Origin: an uncultured Acetatifactor sp.
GTDB taxonomy: Bacteria; Bacillota; Clostridia; Lachnospirales; Lachnospiraceae
DNA: 31,899 nt
NCBI GenBank assembly: GCA_910588225.1
Contig: CAJUQT010000046.1
Coordinates: 1-31,899 of the forward strand
Reading direction: 5' to 3'
Part shown: positions 23,449 through 31,862 of the stretch, piece by piece
Numbering within the stretch: position 1 is the first letter of the stretch
Layout of the letters: each line of letters begins with the position of its first letter
Translations under genes and position numbers: made by a program
Notes under the pieces: model-generated
What the model was told of the DNA's origin: nothing
The model's input: only the letters and a program-made list of their open reading frames with translations
Database searches by the model: none

Positions 23449-24756
23449 TTACTGGTTTTTCTCTGTGCCGTTTCCGGCTGTCACCGCATTGCTGTTCTCC
23501 AGCTTCTCCCACTTCAGGTCTTCGGTTCCGCTTTCATCCTTTTCATAGGTAAAGTGGTTCACCACACTGGTTCCTCCTCCGTTCAGCTTCCCGTCATATT
23601 CATTTACAAAAACGACCTTCGCACTTTCGCTGTCCGCCCGGACGACCGTAGTCTTCACTGTTCCTCCGTCTACCGGGGCATAGCTCCCGCCGCTGTAGAC
23701 TTCCGTCACTGTCACTTCCGCTCCTGCAGGAATCTGTTCTATCTTTACCCTCTCCGTTCCAGGTCCCTGGAAGGTCAGGGATACCACGTCACTATACACC
23801 AGTGTGTCGTCCTTCACCGCCCTGATTTCAAACACAAAAGATGCCCCTTTCAGGGTCTCATTGTAGGAAGAAAGCTTCTTCTCGATCTCAAGGTCCCCAT
23901 AGCGCTCCTCCCGCTCCGGCTTCAGACCCACATAGACCGGACCCGAGGCCTCGTCCCCGTAAATCCATACATCGCTGCTGCCTGCGTCCTCCGGATTGTA
24001 ATAGTTATTAGGCAGGGAAATCAGGTATGGTATGAAGCTGTAACGGTAATAGTCCGTATCCACCGGTTCCACCCATACCAAGTACAGGCCGGTCTCCAGA
24101 TTCTCCGCAGTCCCCTGAACCTTTCCGTCCTCTCCCAAGCGGATTTCCGCACTTTTGTCAGGTATAAGAACACCGTCCTCCGGCGGCAGGAGCGTTCCGT
24201 CCTCCTGTTTTGTTCCCAGAGCTGTCTCCGCAGCCGCTTCCGCCCATGCCAGCCATTCTCCCGCCGGAGTACTGCTGTCCGCTGTCTCCACGCCTTTCAG
24301 GGCTTCCGCGCTTTTCCATGGGGCAAGCAGGGTGTATTTCCCGCCCGCGTTTACTTCGGCTATCCGGTACAGTTCTGCCTGTATGGCGTTTTCTCCGGAA
24401 GCGCTTCCTTCTCCCGGCTCTCCGGGTACATTGCCCTCTTCCTGTCCCGGTGCGGTATCGCCTTCCTGTTCGCCGGCTTCGGTGCCGTCCTGTGCGTCTG
24501 AGCCCTTCAGCCAGGCTGCCAGTTCTCCATAGTATTGTTCATAGCCGGGAGCTGCCGTCTCCAGGCCCGCCAGCTCTCCCGCCTTCTCCAGAGCCTCCAC
24601 GTCCAGGGTAAAGGTGATTTTGCAGTCCTTTCTCTCTGTGTCGATGGCCCCTGCGCCGTATACTCTTCCCGGTCCTGCCGTCAAAGCGCCAATCAGCACG
24701 GCCAGCCCCAGAATCAGGACACCTGTGCTTTTCGCTCTCTTTTTCTTTCCCGCCAT
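23449..24756 (-). CDS. Secreted pilin-like protein lacking a sorting signal
   Basis: A 435-residue protein with a Lys-rich signal peptide (1 to about 34). Acidic low-complexity sequence (about 88-125) interrupts a pilin-type N-terminal domain that ends with GLYLVWVEPVD and PYLISLPN, phrases typical of LPXTG pilins. A second beta domain (about 288-390) has YGDLEIEKKLSSYNETLKG and a VTVTEVYSGG E-box-like segment, as in isopeptide-stabilised pilin domains. There is no LPXTG motif or C-terminal helix; it ends NGTEKNQ. The frame is intact, so it may be an unanchored minor subunit, or the anchor may have been lost. The leader carries AATCAGGAGGG before the ATG. Confidence 0.75.
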   Translation of the reverse strand: MAGKKKRAKSTGVLILGLAVLIGALTAGPGRVYGAGAIDTERKDCKITFTLDVEALEKAGELAGLETAAPGYEQYYGELAAWLKGSDAQDGTEAGEQEGDTAPGQEEGNVPGEPGEGSASGENAIQAELYRIAEVNAGGKYTLLAPWKSAEALKGVETADSSTPAGEWLAWAEAAAETALGTKQEDGTLLPPEDGVLIPDKSAEIRLGEDGKVQGTAENLETGLYLVWVEPVDTDYYRYSFIPYLISLPNNYYNPEDAGSSDVWIYGDEASGPVYVGLKPEREERYGDLEIEKKLSSYNETLKGASFVFEIRAVKDDTLVYSDVVSLTFQGPGTERVKIEQIPAGAEVTVTEVYSGGSYAPVDGGTVKTTVVRADSESAKVVFVNEYDGKLNGGGTSVVNHFTYEKDESGTEDLKWEKLENSNAVTAGNGTEKNQ

Positions 24757-24917
24757 TTTTCTCCCTCCTGATTATCGTTCTTCCGCTTCTATGCAGCGCC
24801 CCTTCCACTCCTCCTTTCGGGGAAGCTTTCCCAGTCATGGTCCTGTCTGGAAACGCTTTTGCGGACAGCCGCTTTCTGCTCAAATCTATCAGTTTTCTGC
24901 TCCGTCACTCTCTGCCT

Positions 24918-25781
24918 TCACTTTTTACGGCGGGGGCGGAACAGGAATTTCATGATCAGTATCATCAGGATTGTCACCGTCAGGCCCAGAATCAGGTAGA
25001 TCATGTAGTAATTCTGCACCGCCTCCAGCATGGTTTCCACCGGTGTGCTGATGATTTCCTCTTCGCCTTCATAGGCCACCCTGCTCCCACGCACTAACAG
25101 ACGGTGGCTGTTCACCCCATAGGGTGTACAGGTAAAGAGGGTGATGTAGTCCTTTCCCTCCTCGATCTGAAGGGCTTCCTCCAGTGCCGCCATGTCGTCC
25201 TTGTCGATCATGGGCAGGATCTGGTCCACTTCGTAGGCAAGGATCTCATCCAGGATGTGGATGTAGATCCGGTCGCCCTTGTAAAGCTGATCTATATCGG
25301 TAAACAGCCTTGCGCTGGGCAGGCCTCTGTGAGCCGCCAGCACACTGTGGGTGCTTTCTCCTCCGATGGGAAGCTTCGTCCCGTTTAAATGTCCCACCCC
25401 GGTCTGCAGGATTGCTTCCCCTGTGCCGTGGTAGATGGAGAGTTTCAGGTTAATCTTCGGAATGGACAGATACCCCATCACACCGTCTCCGGAGATATTC
25501 AGCACCTTCCAGTACTCCGTGTCTTCCAGGTCTCCCTCTCCCTCTCCGAACACATCCCCGTAAAGGTTGTTCCGGGGCAGCTGTGCGTCAAAGGCCCGGG
25601 CCGCCTCCCATTCTCTGGAGTAATCCTCCGGCTCCAGCACCGACACCGCCTCTTCATAGGTGGTGATCAGCCGGTTCTGGCGGTAGGTGTTCCACTGATC
25701 TGACAGGGTGGGATAACACAGAATCCCCAAACCGGTCAGGAACAGCAGGCCAAAGAGCAGGCCGGACAGTTTCCTTTTCAT
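24918..25781 (-). CDS. Class C (pilin) sortase 2
   Basis: About 287 residues from the ATG at 25781, which follows GGAGGAG and overlaps the previous stop (ATGA). Helices lie at both ends (about 5-23 and 255-275), as in pilin-polymerising sortases. Catalytic residues are the His in SVLAAHRGLPSA, the Cys in TLFTCTPYG and the Arg in NSHRLLVRG. The TCTPYGVNSHRL string is diagnostic of class C. An upstream in-frame extension to 25856 is overlap sequence. The enzyme links pilin Lys side chains to LPXTG ends. It is about 40-50% like its neighbour by eye, suggesting an old duplication with possible division of substrates. Confidence 0.92.
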   Translation of the reverse strand: MKRKLSGLLFGLLFLTGLGILCYPTLSDQWNTYRQNRLITTYEEAVSVLEPEDYSREWEAARAFDAQLPRNNLYGDVFGEGEGDLEDTEYWKVLNISGDGVMGYLSIPKINLKLSIYHGTGEAILQTGVGHLNGTKLPIGGESTHSVLAAHRGLPSARLFTDIDQLYKGDRIYIHILDEILAYEVDQILPMIDKDDMAALEEALQIEEGKDYITLFTCTPYGVNSHRLLVRGSRVAYEGEEEIISTPVETMLEAVQNYYMIYLILGLTVTILMILIMKFLFRPRRKK

Positions 25782-26707
25782 AAAGAACTCCTCCGTCCGG
25801 ATTTTTTCACTTCCCGGGTGGGAGAAACTGTCTCCTCCGCTTTCTTTCTCTTCCATCTCCTGTCATACAGGTACAGCAGAAGAATAAATAACGCCGTAAT
25901 CAGCAGGCCAATCATCACCCACAGCAGATAGCTGGTATGCATGCTGGGGCCCACCAGACCCGAGAATCCCGCCATGGGCGCCGTCTCTTCCTGGATTGCT
26001 TCATAGGGTACTCTGTGCCCCCGGACTAACAGCCTGTGGCTGTTCACCCCATAGGGGGTACAGGTGAGCAGGGTGGCAAGATCCTTTCCCGCCTCTGCCG
26101 CCAGAGCCTGCGTCTCCGTGGGCTCTACCACAGTAATCTGATCCACTTCATAGCAGAGAGTATCATCCAGCACTGACAGCAGGAAATGGTCTCCCTCCTC
26201 CAGCTTATCCAGGTCCGTGAACAGCGCTGCGCTGGGCAGGCCCCTGTGGGCCGAAATCACTGTGTGGGTTCCCTCCCCGCCCACCGGAAGAGAGCTGCCC
26301 GGCAGGTGGCCTGCCGCCTTCTGGAGCACGTCTTCGTTGGTGGTATGGTAGATGGGAATCTTCACCCCGATGTCCGGTATCTGTACGTATCCCATCATGC
26401 CGTCCTCTGTCAGGTTCAGGCAGGACAGGTACTGTGCGTCCCCCTCCTGGGGCACCTCCGCCGTGGAGAAGGAGTCCGGCAGAATGTAGGGAATCAGGTC
26501 GTTGTTATAATTTTGTGCCTTGATCCACTCCGCCTGATAATCCACCCGGCCTGTCTCCTCCATCTCGGTGACCGCCTCTTCATAGGTGGTAATCAGCTTT
26601 GACTGTCTGTAATTGTTCCACTGGTTGGATACAAAGGGATACAGCAGCAGGGACAGACCGGCTGCGAACATGGTACAGACTATGATTGTGGTGATGTGTT
26701 TTTTCAT
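25778..26707 (-). CDS. Class C (pilin) sortase 1
   Basis: About 309 residues with the class C layout: N-terminal helix (about 5-23), catalytic domain and a C-terminal helix (about 255-278) with a long basic tail. The catalytic His lies in VISAHRGLPSAALF, Cys in TLLTCTPYG and Arg in NSHRLLVRGHR. The start at 26707 has AAGGAG at good spacing; the ATG at 26749 has the ribosome site almost touching it. It lies directly after the backbone pilin and is the likely polymerase of that pilin. A GC-rich hairpin precedes it. Confidence 0.92.
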   Translation of the reverse strand: MKKHITTIIVCTMFAAGLSLLLYPFVSNQWNNYRQSKLITTYEEAVTEMEETGRVDYQAEWIKAQNYNNDLIPYILPDSFSTAEVPQEGDAQYLSCLNLTEDGMMGYVQIPDIGVKIPIYHTTNEDVLQKAAGHLPGSSLPVGGEGTHTVISAHRGLPSAALFTDLDKLEEGDHFLLSVLDDTLCYEVDQITVVEPTETQALAAEAGKDLATLLTCTPYGVNSHRLLVRGHRVPYEAIQEETAPMAGFSGLVGPSMHTSYLLWVMIGLLITALFILLLYLYDRRWKRKKAEETVSPTREVKKSGRRSSL

Positions 26708-26802
26708 CCGCTCTCTCCTTGTAGCTGTATTTTGGAATAGCTTCTTCATTTCCTTCTGCTTCTCCGGGGAACTTTTTCCTGTCTCCCGGCTTCTTTTTTG
26801 CT

Positions 26803-26829
26803 CCCGGGGCGGGCAGAGCCGTCCCCGGG
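26803..26829 (-). terminator. Hairpin between backbone pilin and sortase genes
   Basis: CCCGGGG and CCCCGGG form a 7-bp G+C stem with a 13-base loop, about 15 bases after the pilin stop codon. No T-run follows on the minus strand. It could lower sortase expression relative to pilin or stabilise the pilin message. Confidence 0.45.
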
Positions 26830-26843
26830 TCAGTGTTTCCTGC

Positions 26844-28529
26844 TTATTTCGCAGATTTTCTGCGGCTTGCGAAGTACAGGCCTGCCGCCAGAATCATGAT
26901 GGCACATCCGCCGATGGTGAAGATGGTGGTACCGATGCCGCCGGTGGAGGGCAGGGAGGAGAGCTTGGTGTTCTTGATCTCCGTCCGCTGTACTGTTTTG
27001 TCAATTGACTGGATTTCATCACTATCAGCTACATAGGTAGCCTTATACGTATTAGTAGCCGTTCCATCAATTGTAATTGTATAAGAAGCCAGAGTACCAT
27101 TGTCGTTGTATACTGCGCTAATCTCAACATCATGCTCTGTCTGATCCAGCTGGAATCCTGTAGGAGCCTTGGTTTCAACTAACTTATAGCTTCCCGCATC
27201 AAGTCCTGTGAACTGTAATCTACCGTTTGCATCTGTTTTACCCTTAGCCAACACAGTTCCAGTCGTGTCTCTCAATTCAAACTCTGCGCCTTCAGTTACT
27301 TTTACAACAGGGTCACCAGGTTTTATTGTAGTATTAGATTCAAGTACAATAAGGTTTCCATTCTCGTCTACCTTCACAATTTCCTCAGTTTCCTCGGTAC
27401 CCGATCCATTTTCACCATTTGTGAATGCACCAATTGCAAAGGTATAGGTATAAGTCTTGTCATTTACAGTGTTCGTTGATGAACTATTATCAGGATCATT
27501 ACTATACTCTAACGTTGCCGTATTAGTATTGGGATCAAAGTTCACTGCTGCTTTATCAGTCAGTTCTGCCGTATAGGTCACTTTTACATTTTTGATAGTG
27601 TCACGATTAGAAAGCACATAGCTCGAAGCAAATACTATCTCAAACTTTCCCTGTGTAGTCGTATCTACTGTATAAGTATCTTGACCTGATTCTACCTTTG
27701 TGCTATTTACTTCAACTACAATAGAAGTTACGTCTAACTCCAGTCCTTCACTTAATTCGTCCGTAATCTTAACAATCACATTTTCATATTCGGAACTGTA
27801 AGAAGGAATTACTGTATCAATCTGGAATGATACCTTATCGCCAACAGCTACATCATTACCTGCCTCAACACCCTCACCATCATCATTTTTACCGTCAGAA
27901 TTCACAATTTTCTTATCAATGGCAGGCTTTGTAGACTTTGCATATACTTCGGTACCAGTTAATTCCCATTTGCCGTTTGAGTCCAGGTCTCCGCCTTCAA
28001 CAGTATTTCCTGTACCGTCTTTATTTTCGTAATAAACACCAACAAGCATGGGATTATAGACATCTTTCTCTGTTCCAGTCACAAGAACCAGCCAGTAACC
28101 TGCACCAAGAGAGGCACTATAATCAACTTTACCATTCTCTGCAGGGTTCTCACTTACATGTGGTTGTGATGCCACAAATCCGTTAGGTTCCTGGCCATCA
28201 GCAGCAGTATTATTTGTCACGGATGCAAGACCGTCCAAACTACCCTTTGCAATTGTTAATATTTCCTCCGATGTAGGCGCTGTCGGATTCGTAATGGAAA
28301 CACCTGCTACTGCCACATATTTTTCAAATCCGGCATCGCTATACTGTGCTTCCACAATGCGGTATGCGGTTACTGTAGCACCAGCTTCCACATTTTTCAC
28401 AACTACTTCTGCCTTATCCTCAGCCGTTGGCTTATCAGCTGCAAGTTCCTCCGCCAGGGAAGTCACCGACATCCCCAGGACCATCGCCATTGCCATCACA
28501 AAGGCCAGAATCTTTTTCATCTTCTTCAT
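26844..28529 (-). CDS. LPXTG backbone (major) pilin with isopeptide-type domains
   Basis: A 561-residue pilin of the SpaA/FimA/RrgB type. A signal peptide (1-27) is followed by an N-terminal domain (30-195) ending with GYWLVLV. The segment VYAKS around Lys198 resembles the VYPKN pilin motif, whose Lys is linked to the next subunit. KKIV (206-209) is a possible isopeptide Lys. A second domain (about 210-370) has ATLEYSNDPD. A SpaA-like domain follows (about 400-480) with the E-box LVETKAP. The C-terminus is LPSTG (526-530), a helix and RRKSAK. AGGAAAGAAAAA precedes the ATG. The interior of the gene is visibly richer in A+T than its ends and neighbours, as if exchanged. Confidence 0.93.
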   Translation of the reverse strand: MKKMKKILAFVMAMAMVLGMSVTSLAEELAADKPTAEDKAEVVVKNVEAGATVTAYRIVEAQYSDAGFEKYVAVAGVSITNPTAPTSEEILTIAKGSLDGLASVTNNTAADGQEPNGFVASQPHVSENPAENGKVDYSASLGAGYWLVLVTGTEKDVYNPMLVGVYYENKDGTGNTVEGGDLDSNGKWELTGTEVYAKSTKPAIDKKIVNSDGKNDDGEGVEAGNDVAVGDKVSFQIDTVIPSYSSEYENVIVKITDELSEGLELDVTSIVVEVNSTKVESGQDTYTVDTTTQGKFEIVFASSYVLSNRDTIKNVKVTYTAELTDKAAVNFDPNTNTATLEYSNDPDNSSSTNTVNDKTYTYTFAIGAFTNGENGSGTEETEEIVKVDENGNLIVLESNTTIKPGDPVVKVTEGAEFELRDTTGTVLAKGKTDANGRLQFTGLDAGSYKLVETKAPTGFQLDQTEHDVEISAVYNDNGTLASYTITIDGTATNTYKATYVADSDEIQSIDKTVQRTEIKNTKLSSLPSTGGIGTTIFTIGGCAIMILAAGLYFASRRKSAK

Positions 28530-28792
28530 TTTTTCTTTCCTTTCTTTTTGCCTTGCTCTCGCTTTCTGTTTACAGTTTCCTTTCGTGTATCCGTTCTATG
28601 TATCTTTCGTACTCCGGAATGCCCGGTGTGTCCAGATGTTCCGGATGTCCTTACATCCGTGTCCCGGAATGCTTCCGCGTCCGGCCCGGTTAACAGATCC
28701 GGCTGTACGGATCCGGCCATTCCGGTACACCTGCATCCGGCCTCCCCCGGCAGGAACGGCTGCCGAAACATCTCGTTGCTTTCGCTTTTTCT
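28530..28792 (-). promoter_or_regulatory. Structured leader between adhesin and backbone pilin
   Basis: This 263-base gap on the minus strand contains CGGATGT/ACATCCG (28659-28642, 4-base loop), GATCCG/CGGATC, and GGCAG/CTGCC close to the adhesin stop, plus two copies of GCATTCCGG. The rest is purine rich toward the pilin ribosome site. It may hold a terminator for the adhesin, an extra promoter, or an mRNA stability element that raises pilin expression. No promoter consensus was found. Confidence 0.4.
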
Positions 28793-31789
28793 TTAATCTT
28801 TCAGCACCTCCCCCTCATGTTTATATCTATATAAGATCAGGGCCGCCGCCATCATCAGCAGCATTCCGCCGATCGAATACCAGTAGATTCCAATTCCGCC
28901 GGAATTGGGGAGTTCGTAAAGGTAGATGTTCGGTATGGTCAGAATAAGTTCGTCGTTGAGCTCTTTGCCTGTGGTGGAATCTGTTCCCCTGTCTGTGAGA
29001 ATCTGAACCGCACTTACCGTACTGCTCCCGGTCTCTATGGGGTCAGCCCCATCTTCCGCCTGATAGAGGATACCGTCCACCTGTACTTCCAGTCCCGTCC
29101 GGGTCTGGGTAATTGTAATCTCTATGGGGTCCGTCAGAATCCGATAGCCGCTGGGCGCTTTTTCTTCGTAAAGCCAGTAAGTACCCGGCTTCAGATTCTC
29201 GATTCTGACAATTCCATTTTCATCTGTAGTATAGCGGAAAGTATCGTCTGCGCCTTCCGGAAGTACTTTGTCTTCCTTGCCCTTATTCAGGTAGAGCATG
29301 AATTCCGCGCCCTGGCGGGGTGCTTTCTGTTCGTCTACTTTCAGAAGCTGCAGATCCACTTTTTTCGGTTTATACAGGTTGGTGAAGGTAAAGGCCAGAC
29401 CCTCCCGGGGCATTACGGCTGTCTGGATATACTCGTAACTGCCGTCCGCCTTTCGGGTGATTGTCTGAACTGTTCCGCCGATAACTTCCGTCCTGGTCTG
29501 CTCTTCACTGGAATCGGGGTTAAATCCTGCTGTAACGGCAGGCTTCGGCGTGTATTCTATGGTTAATCCCACTTCTTCCACACGGTACTGTCCCTCAACG
29601 GAAAGGGTGGCAAATCTGGCCGTCTGTCCGGCCTTGACTGCAAATTCACCTGCGCCCCAGCCTTTCTCCGCATCCGGTCCGGCGGCATGGTTTTCCGTGA
29701 TATCACCTGTCACTATGCTGTACACAGCGCCTGTCACCGGGACATAGACTTCCCTGTATGCTCCTTCGGAGCTGTAATACCAGTTTTTATCTGATGCCGC
29801 CGTCCCTTCCGGACCGGAATCCCCCAAGGTCGGCGGGGTTAATTTCCATCCCAGCTCTTCCCGGATTCCTTCTCCGGCAAGCAGAATTCCGACTTTTTCA
29901 CTGAGCTGCTCACCGGTATATTCCTTTATGGCATCAATGCTGCCCAGCTCATCTTCCAGATCCTGATTCGCCTTCACCAGCCTGGTCAGCTCGTTCTTCA
30001 CATCTGCCGTTGTCTTCAGTCTCTTATATAGAAGGAAATGGAATGCATCCTCTGTTCCGGAGCCTTCCTGTTCCGCATTTTCCACCTGTTTGGTGACAGC
30101 CAGGGTTCCTTCCATGTCTATCCTGCTGTTGACAAAATTCTGTGTCGTCAGCTGTCCTGCGGCGCTTACGGTTCCGCTCTGCGGCGGCTGTTCCGCATAG
30201 GAGGGGTCAACTTTCATCTCGCCGTTCACTTCAATCAGTCTGCCGATTTCCTTCACGGTATAGGAGGTCCCGGGTTCAATGCCGCAGAAGATGGCTTCCT
30301 CGCCTGCCGCCAGCCGGAAATACCCGTTCTCATCGGTGGTCCATTCTTCTGTTCCCCTTATCGGCCGAAGGAAGGACTGCAGCAGAATTCCGCCCCCGCC
30401 GAAAGAATCATCCTGGTTCAGCAGAAGTTCCTTCGTGGACATATTGCAGCGATAGTAAACCGCCCCTGCCATGGGATTATTCCGGGCATCCACCAGCTGG
30501 AAAGTGAACTCCACATTTTCCGGCTCCGTGTTGTCATCCATGGTTTTCCGCACCCGGAAAGAGGTATTGGCGTTGTAAAAAGTCACCGGTGACGCAGGAA
30601 TCCTGTCTCCCTCTTTCACCACTTCTCCCACAGGCCACCATCCGGCAGGCCAGCCTTTCATTGGCCTTAAGACCGGCAAGCCTCCGCCGCTCAGGTTACC
30701 GCCTGTTCCGCCGCCCATTCCGCTGTCCAGGATTCCGCCTCCCCCGCCGATCAGGCCTCTGTCTATGCTTAACGAAAGCATCTCCGCACTGTCATCGTCC
30801 CCGTCTCCCGGCAGCATTTCTGTCCCGCCGTCGTCAGGAAGTATCACGTCCGGGACAGGCTCCATTATCTCTGATACTCTGTAGCCTGCATCTCCGGGAA
30901 CATCTGCGAAGACAGCAGTCTCACCGGGATATAATGCGAAGTCTCCATCCTCGTCTGTGTAACGTACGGTTTCCACCAATTCATCTATTGGATTGAGCAC
31001 CGTGTATTCCCTGTTGGCGCTATCCTCGATTTCCAGATGAAACCAGAACAGCGTGTTTCTTACAGCCTGGGGCATCTCATATTCTGCCGGGAAGGAGATA
31101 TTCTTCGTCACTTTCAGTTCCGTGGCATTCAAATCCTTCGGCGTATACTGGTTCACAAATTTTACGCTCTCCATATCCGGCACTACATTCCCGCTGCTGC
31201 CGCCCACAGGAGACACAGGCGCATAACCGTCCTTTTCCATGCCACGCAGCTGATACCTGTATTCCGGGTGCAGAAGCGTTTCGTTCCCGCTGCTGTCCTT
31301 CTGATACAGAACATAACCGCTGCTGTCCGGCTGGAAATTACCTTCTGCATCCTTTTGGGGACAGAGATAAGTATTCCGCTCGATCACTTCATACGGAACG
31401 TTATTCCCCACATACTCGAAGACGGCGGTCTGGCCGTCCTCCAGTGTAAATACACCGTTCTCGTCCGTCTCAAAATCCACTGTATTGTTCCCGGACTTCC
31501 TGATAATCTCTCCATTCCGGTCAGACAGGGTATACTTCTCTCCCGCCGCAATCTCTCCGTTCAGCTTCAGCACGAACTGGAACCTGACATACTCCGGAAC
31601 TTCGTAACCTGCCGCCGCGGACTGAACCGTTTTGGTGACGCGCAGGTCCGGAGACAGGTTAGGCTCATTGGTAAAGGTGACATGGGGAGCCGTACCATCA
31701 TTTTCTGCCGCGGACAGGGTGGTCATGCTTCCTGCCAGGCAGCAGATAATGGTCAGGAAGGATGTGATGACTCTAAACACTTTATTCAT
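28793..31789 (-). CDS. Large multidomain LPXTG surface adhesin/tip pilin
   Basis: A 998-residue protein. After a signal peptide (1-28) come four related beta domains, each opening with a VTK or VRK strand and closing with an E-box-like turn: LRVTKTV (about 49), LKVTKNI (about 226), FRVRKTM (about 413) and LAVTKQV (about 578). Each carries a TDENG or TDEDG loop. A SpaA-like domain (about 820-900) has LQLLKVDEQKAPRQGAEFML and an EEKAPSGY E-box. The C-terminus is LPNSG (960-964), a helix and KHEGEVLKD. Gly-rich sequence near 355-385 interrupts domain 2-3. It is the first gene of the pilus locus, as tip adhesins often are. The ligand is unknown. Confidence 0.9.
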   Translation of the reverse strand: MNKVFRVITSFLTIICCLAGSMTTLSAAENDGTAPHVTFTNEPNLSPDLRVTKTVQSAAAGYEVPEYVRFQFVLKLNGEIAAGEKYTLSDRNGEIIRKSGNNTVDFETDENGVFTLEDGQTAVFEYVGNNVPYEVIERNTYLCPQKDAEGNFQPDSSGYVLYQKDSSGNETLLHPEYRYQLRGMEKDGYAPVSPVGGSSGNVVPDMESVKFVNQYTPKDLNATELKVTKNISFPAEYEMPQAVRNTLFWFHLEIEDSANREYTVLNPIDELVETVRYTDEDGDFALYPGETAVFADVPGDAGYRVSEIMEPVPDVILPDDGGTEMLPGDGDDDSAEMLSLSIDRGLIGGGGGILDSGMGGGTGGNLSGGGLPVLRPMKGWPAGWWPVGEVVKEGDRIPASPVTFYNANTSFRVRKTMDDNTEPENVEFTFQLVDARNNPMAGAVYYRCNMSTKELLLNQDDSFGGGGILLQSFLRPIRGTEEWTTDENGYFRLAAGEEAIFCGIEPGTSYTVKEIGRLIEVNGEMKVDPSYAEQPPQSGTVSAAGQLTTQNFVNSRIDMEGTLAVTKQVENAEQEGSGTEDAFHFLLYKRLKTTADVKNELTRLVKANQDLEDELGSIDAIKEYTGEQLSEKVGILLAGEGIREELGWKLTPPTLGDSGPEGTAASDKNWYYSSEGAYREVYVPVTGAVYSIVTGDITENHAAGPDAEKGWGAGEFAVKAGQTARFATLSVEGQYRVEEVGLTIEYTPKPAVTAGFNPDSSEEQTRTEVIGGTVQTITRKADGSYEYIQTAVMPREGLAFTFTNLYKPKKVDLQLLKVDEQKAPRQGAEFMLYLNKGKEDKVLPEGADDTFRYTTDENGIVRIENLKPGTYWLYEEKAPSGYRILTDPIEITITQTRTGLEVQVDGILYQAEDGADPIETGSSTVSAVQILTDRGTDSTTGKELNDELILTIPNIYLYELPNSGGIGIYWYSIGGMLLMMAAALILYRYKHEGEVLKD

Positions 31790-31802
31790 GATTTTATTTC
31801 AG

Positions 31803-31825
31803 AGGCCTCCGGGTATGGGAGGCCT
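31803..31825 (-). promoter_or_regulatory. Perfect hairpin in the pilus-operon leader
   Basis: AGGCCTCC and GGAGGCCT form an 8-bp perfect stem with a 7-base loop, 13 bases before the ATG at 31789. The 3' arm contains the ribosome-site-like GGAGG, and another GGAGG lies just upstream. Pairing would hide one of the two possible ribosome sites. Confidence 0.45.
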
Positions 31826-31844
31826 TGTTCCTCCTTTCCATCAC

Positions 31845-31862
31845 TATAACTTCTCGGAATCT
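31845..31862 (-). promoter_or_regulatory. 18-bp block shared with the upstream region of the first gene
   Basis: On the minus strand AGATTCCGAGAAGTTATA is identical to 36-53, and again 55 bases separate it from the start codon (31789). TATAGT at its 3' end could be a -10, but no -35 lies at normal spacing. A regulator or alternative sigma site is inferred only. Confidence 0.4.

Noticed and set aside
28526..28771. 81-residue minus-strand ORF between adhesin and pilin
   Set aside because: It has a biased, Thr/Arg/Lys-rich sequence without domain features, overlaps the pilin start and coincides with structured, purine-rich leader.
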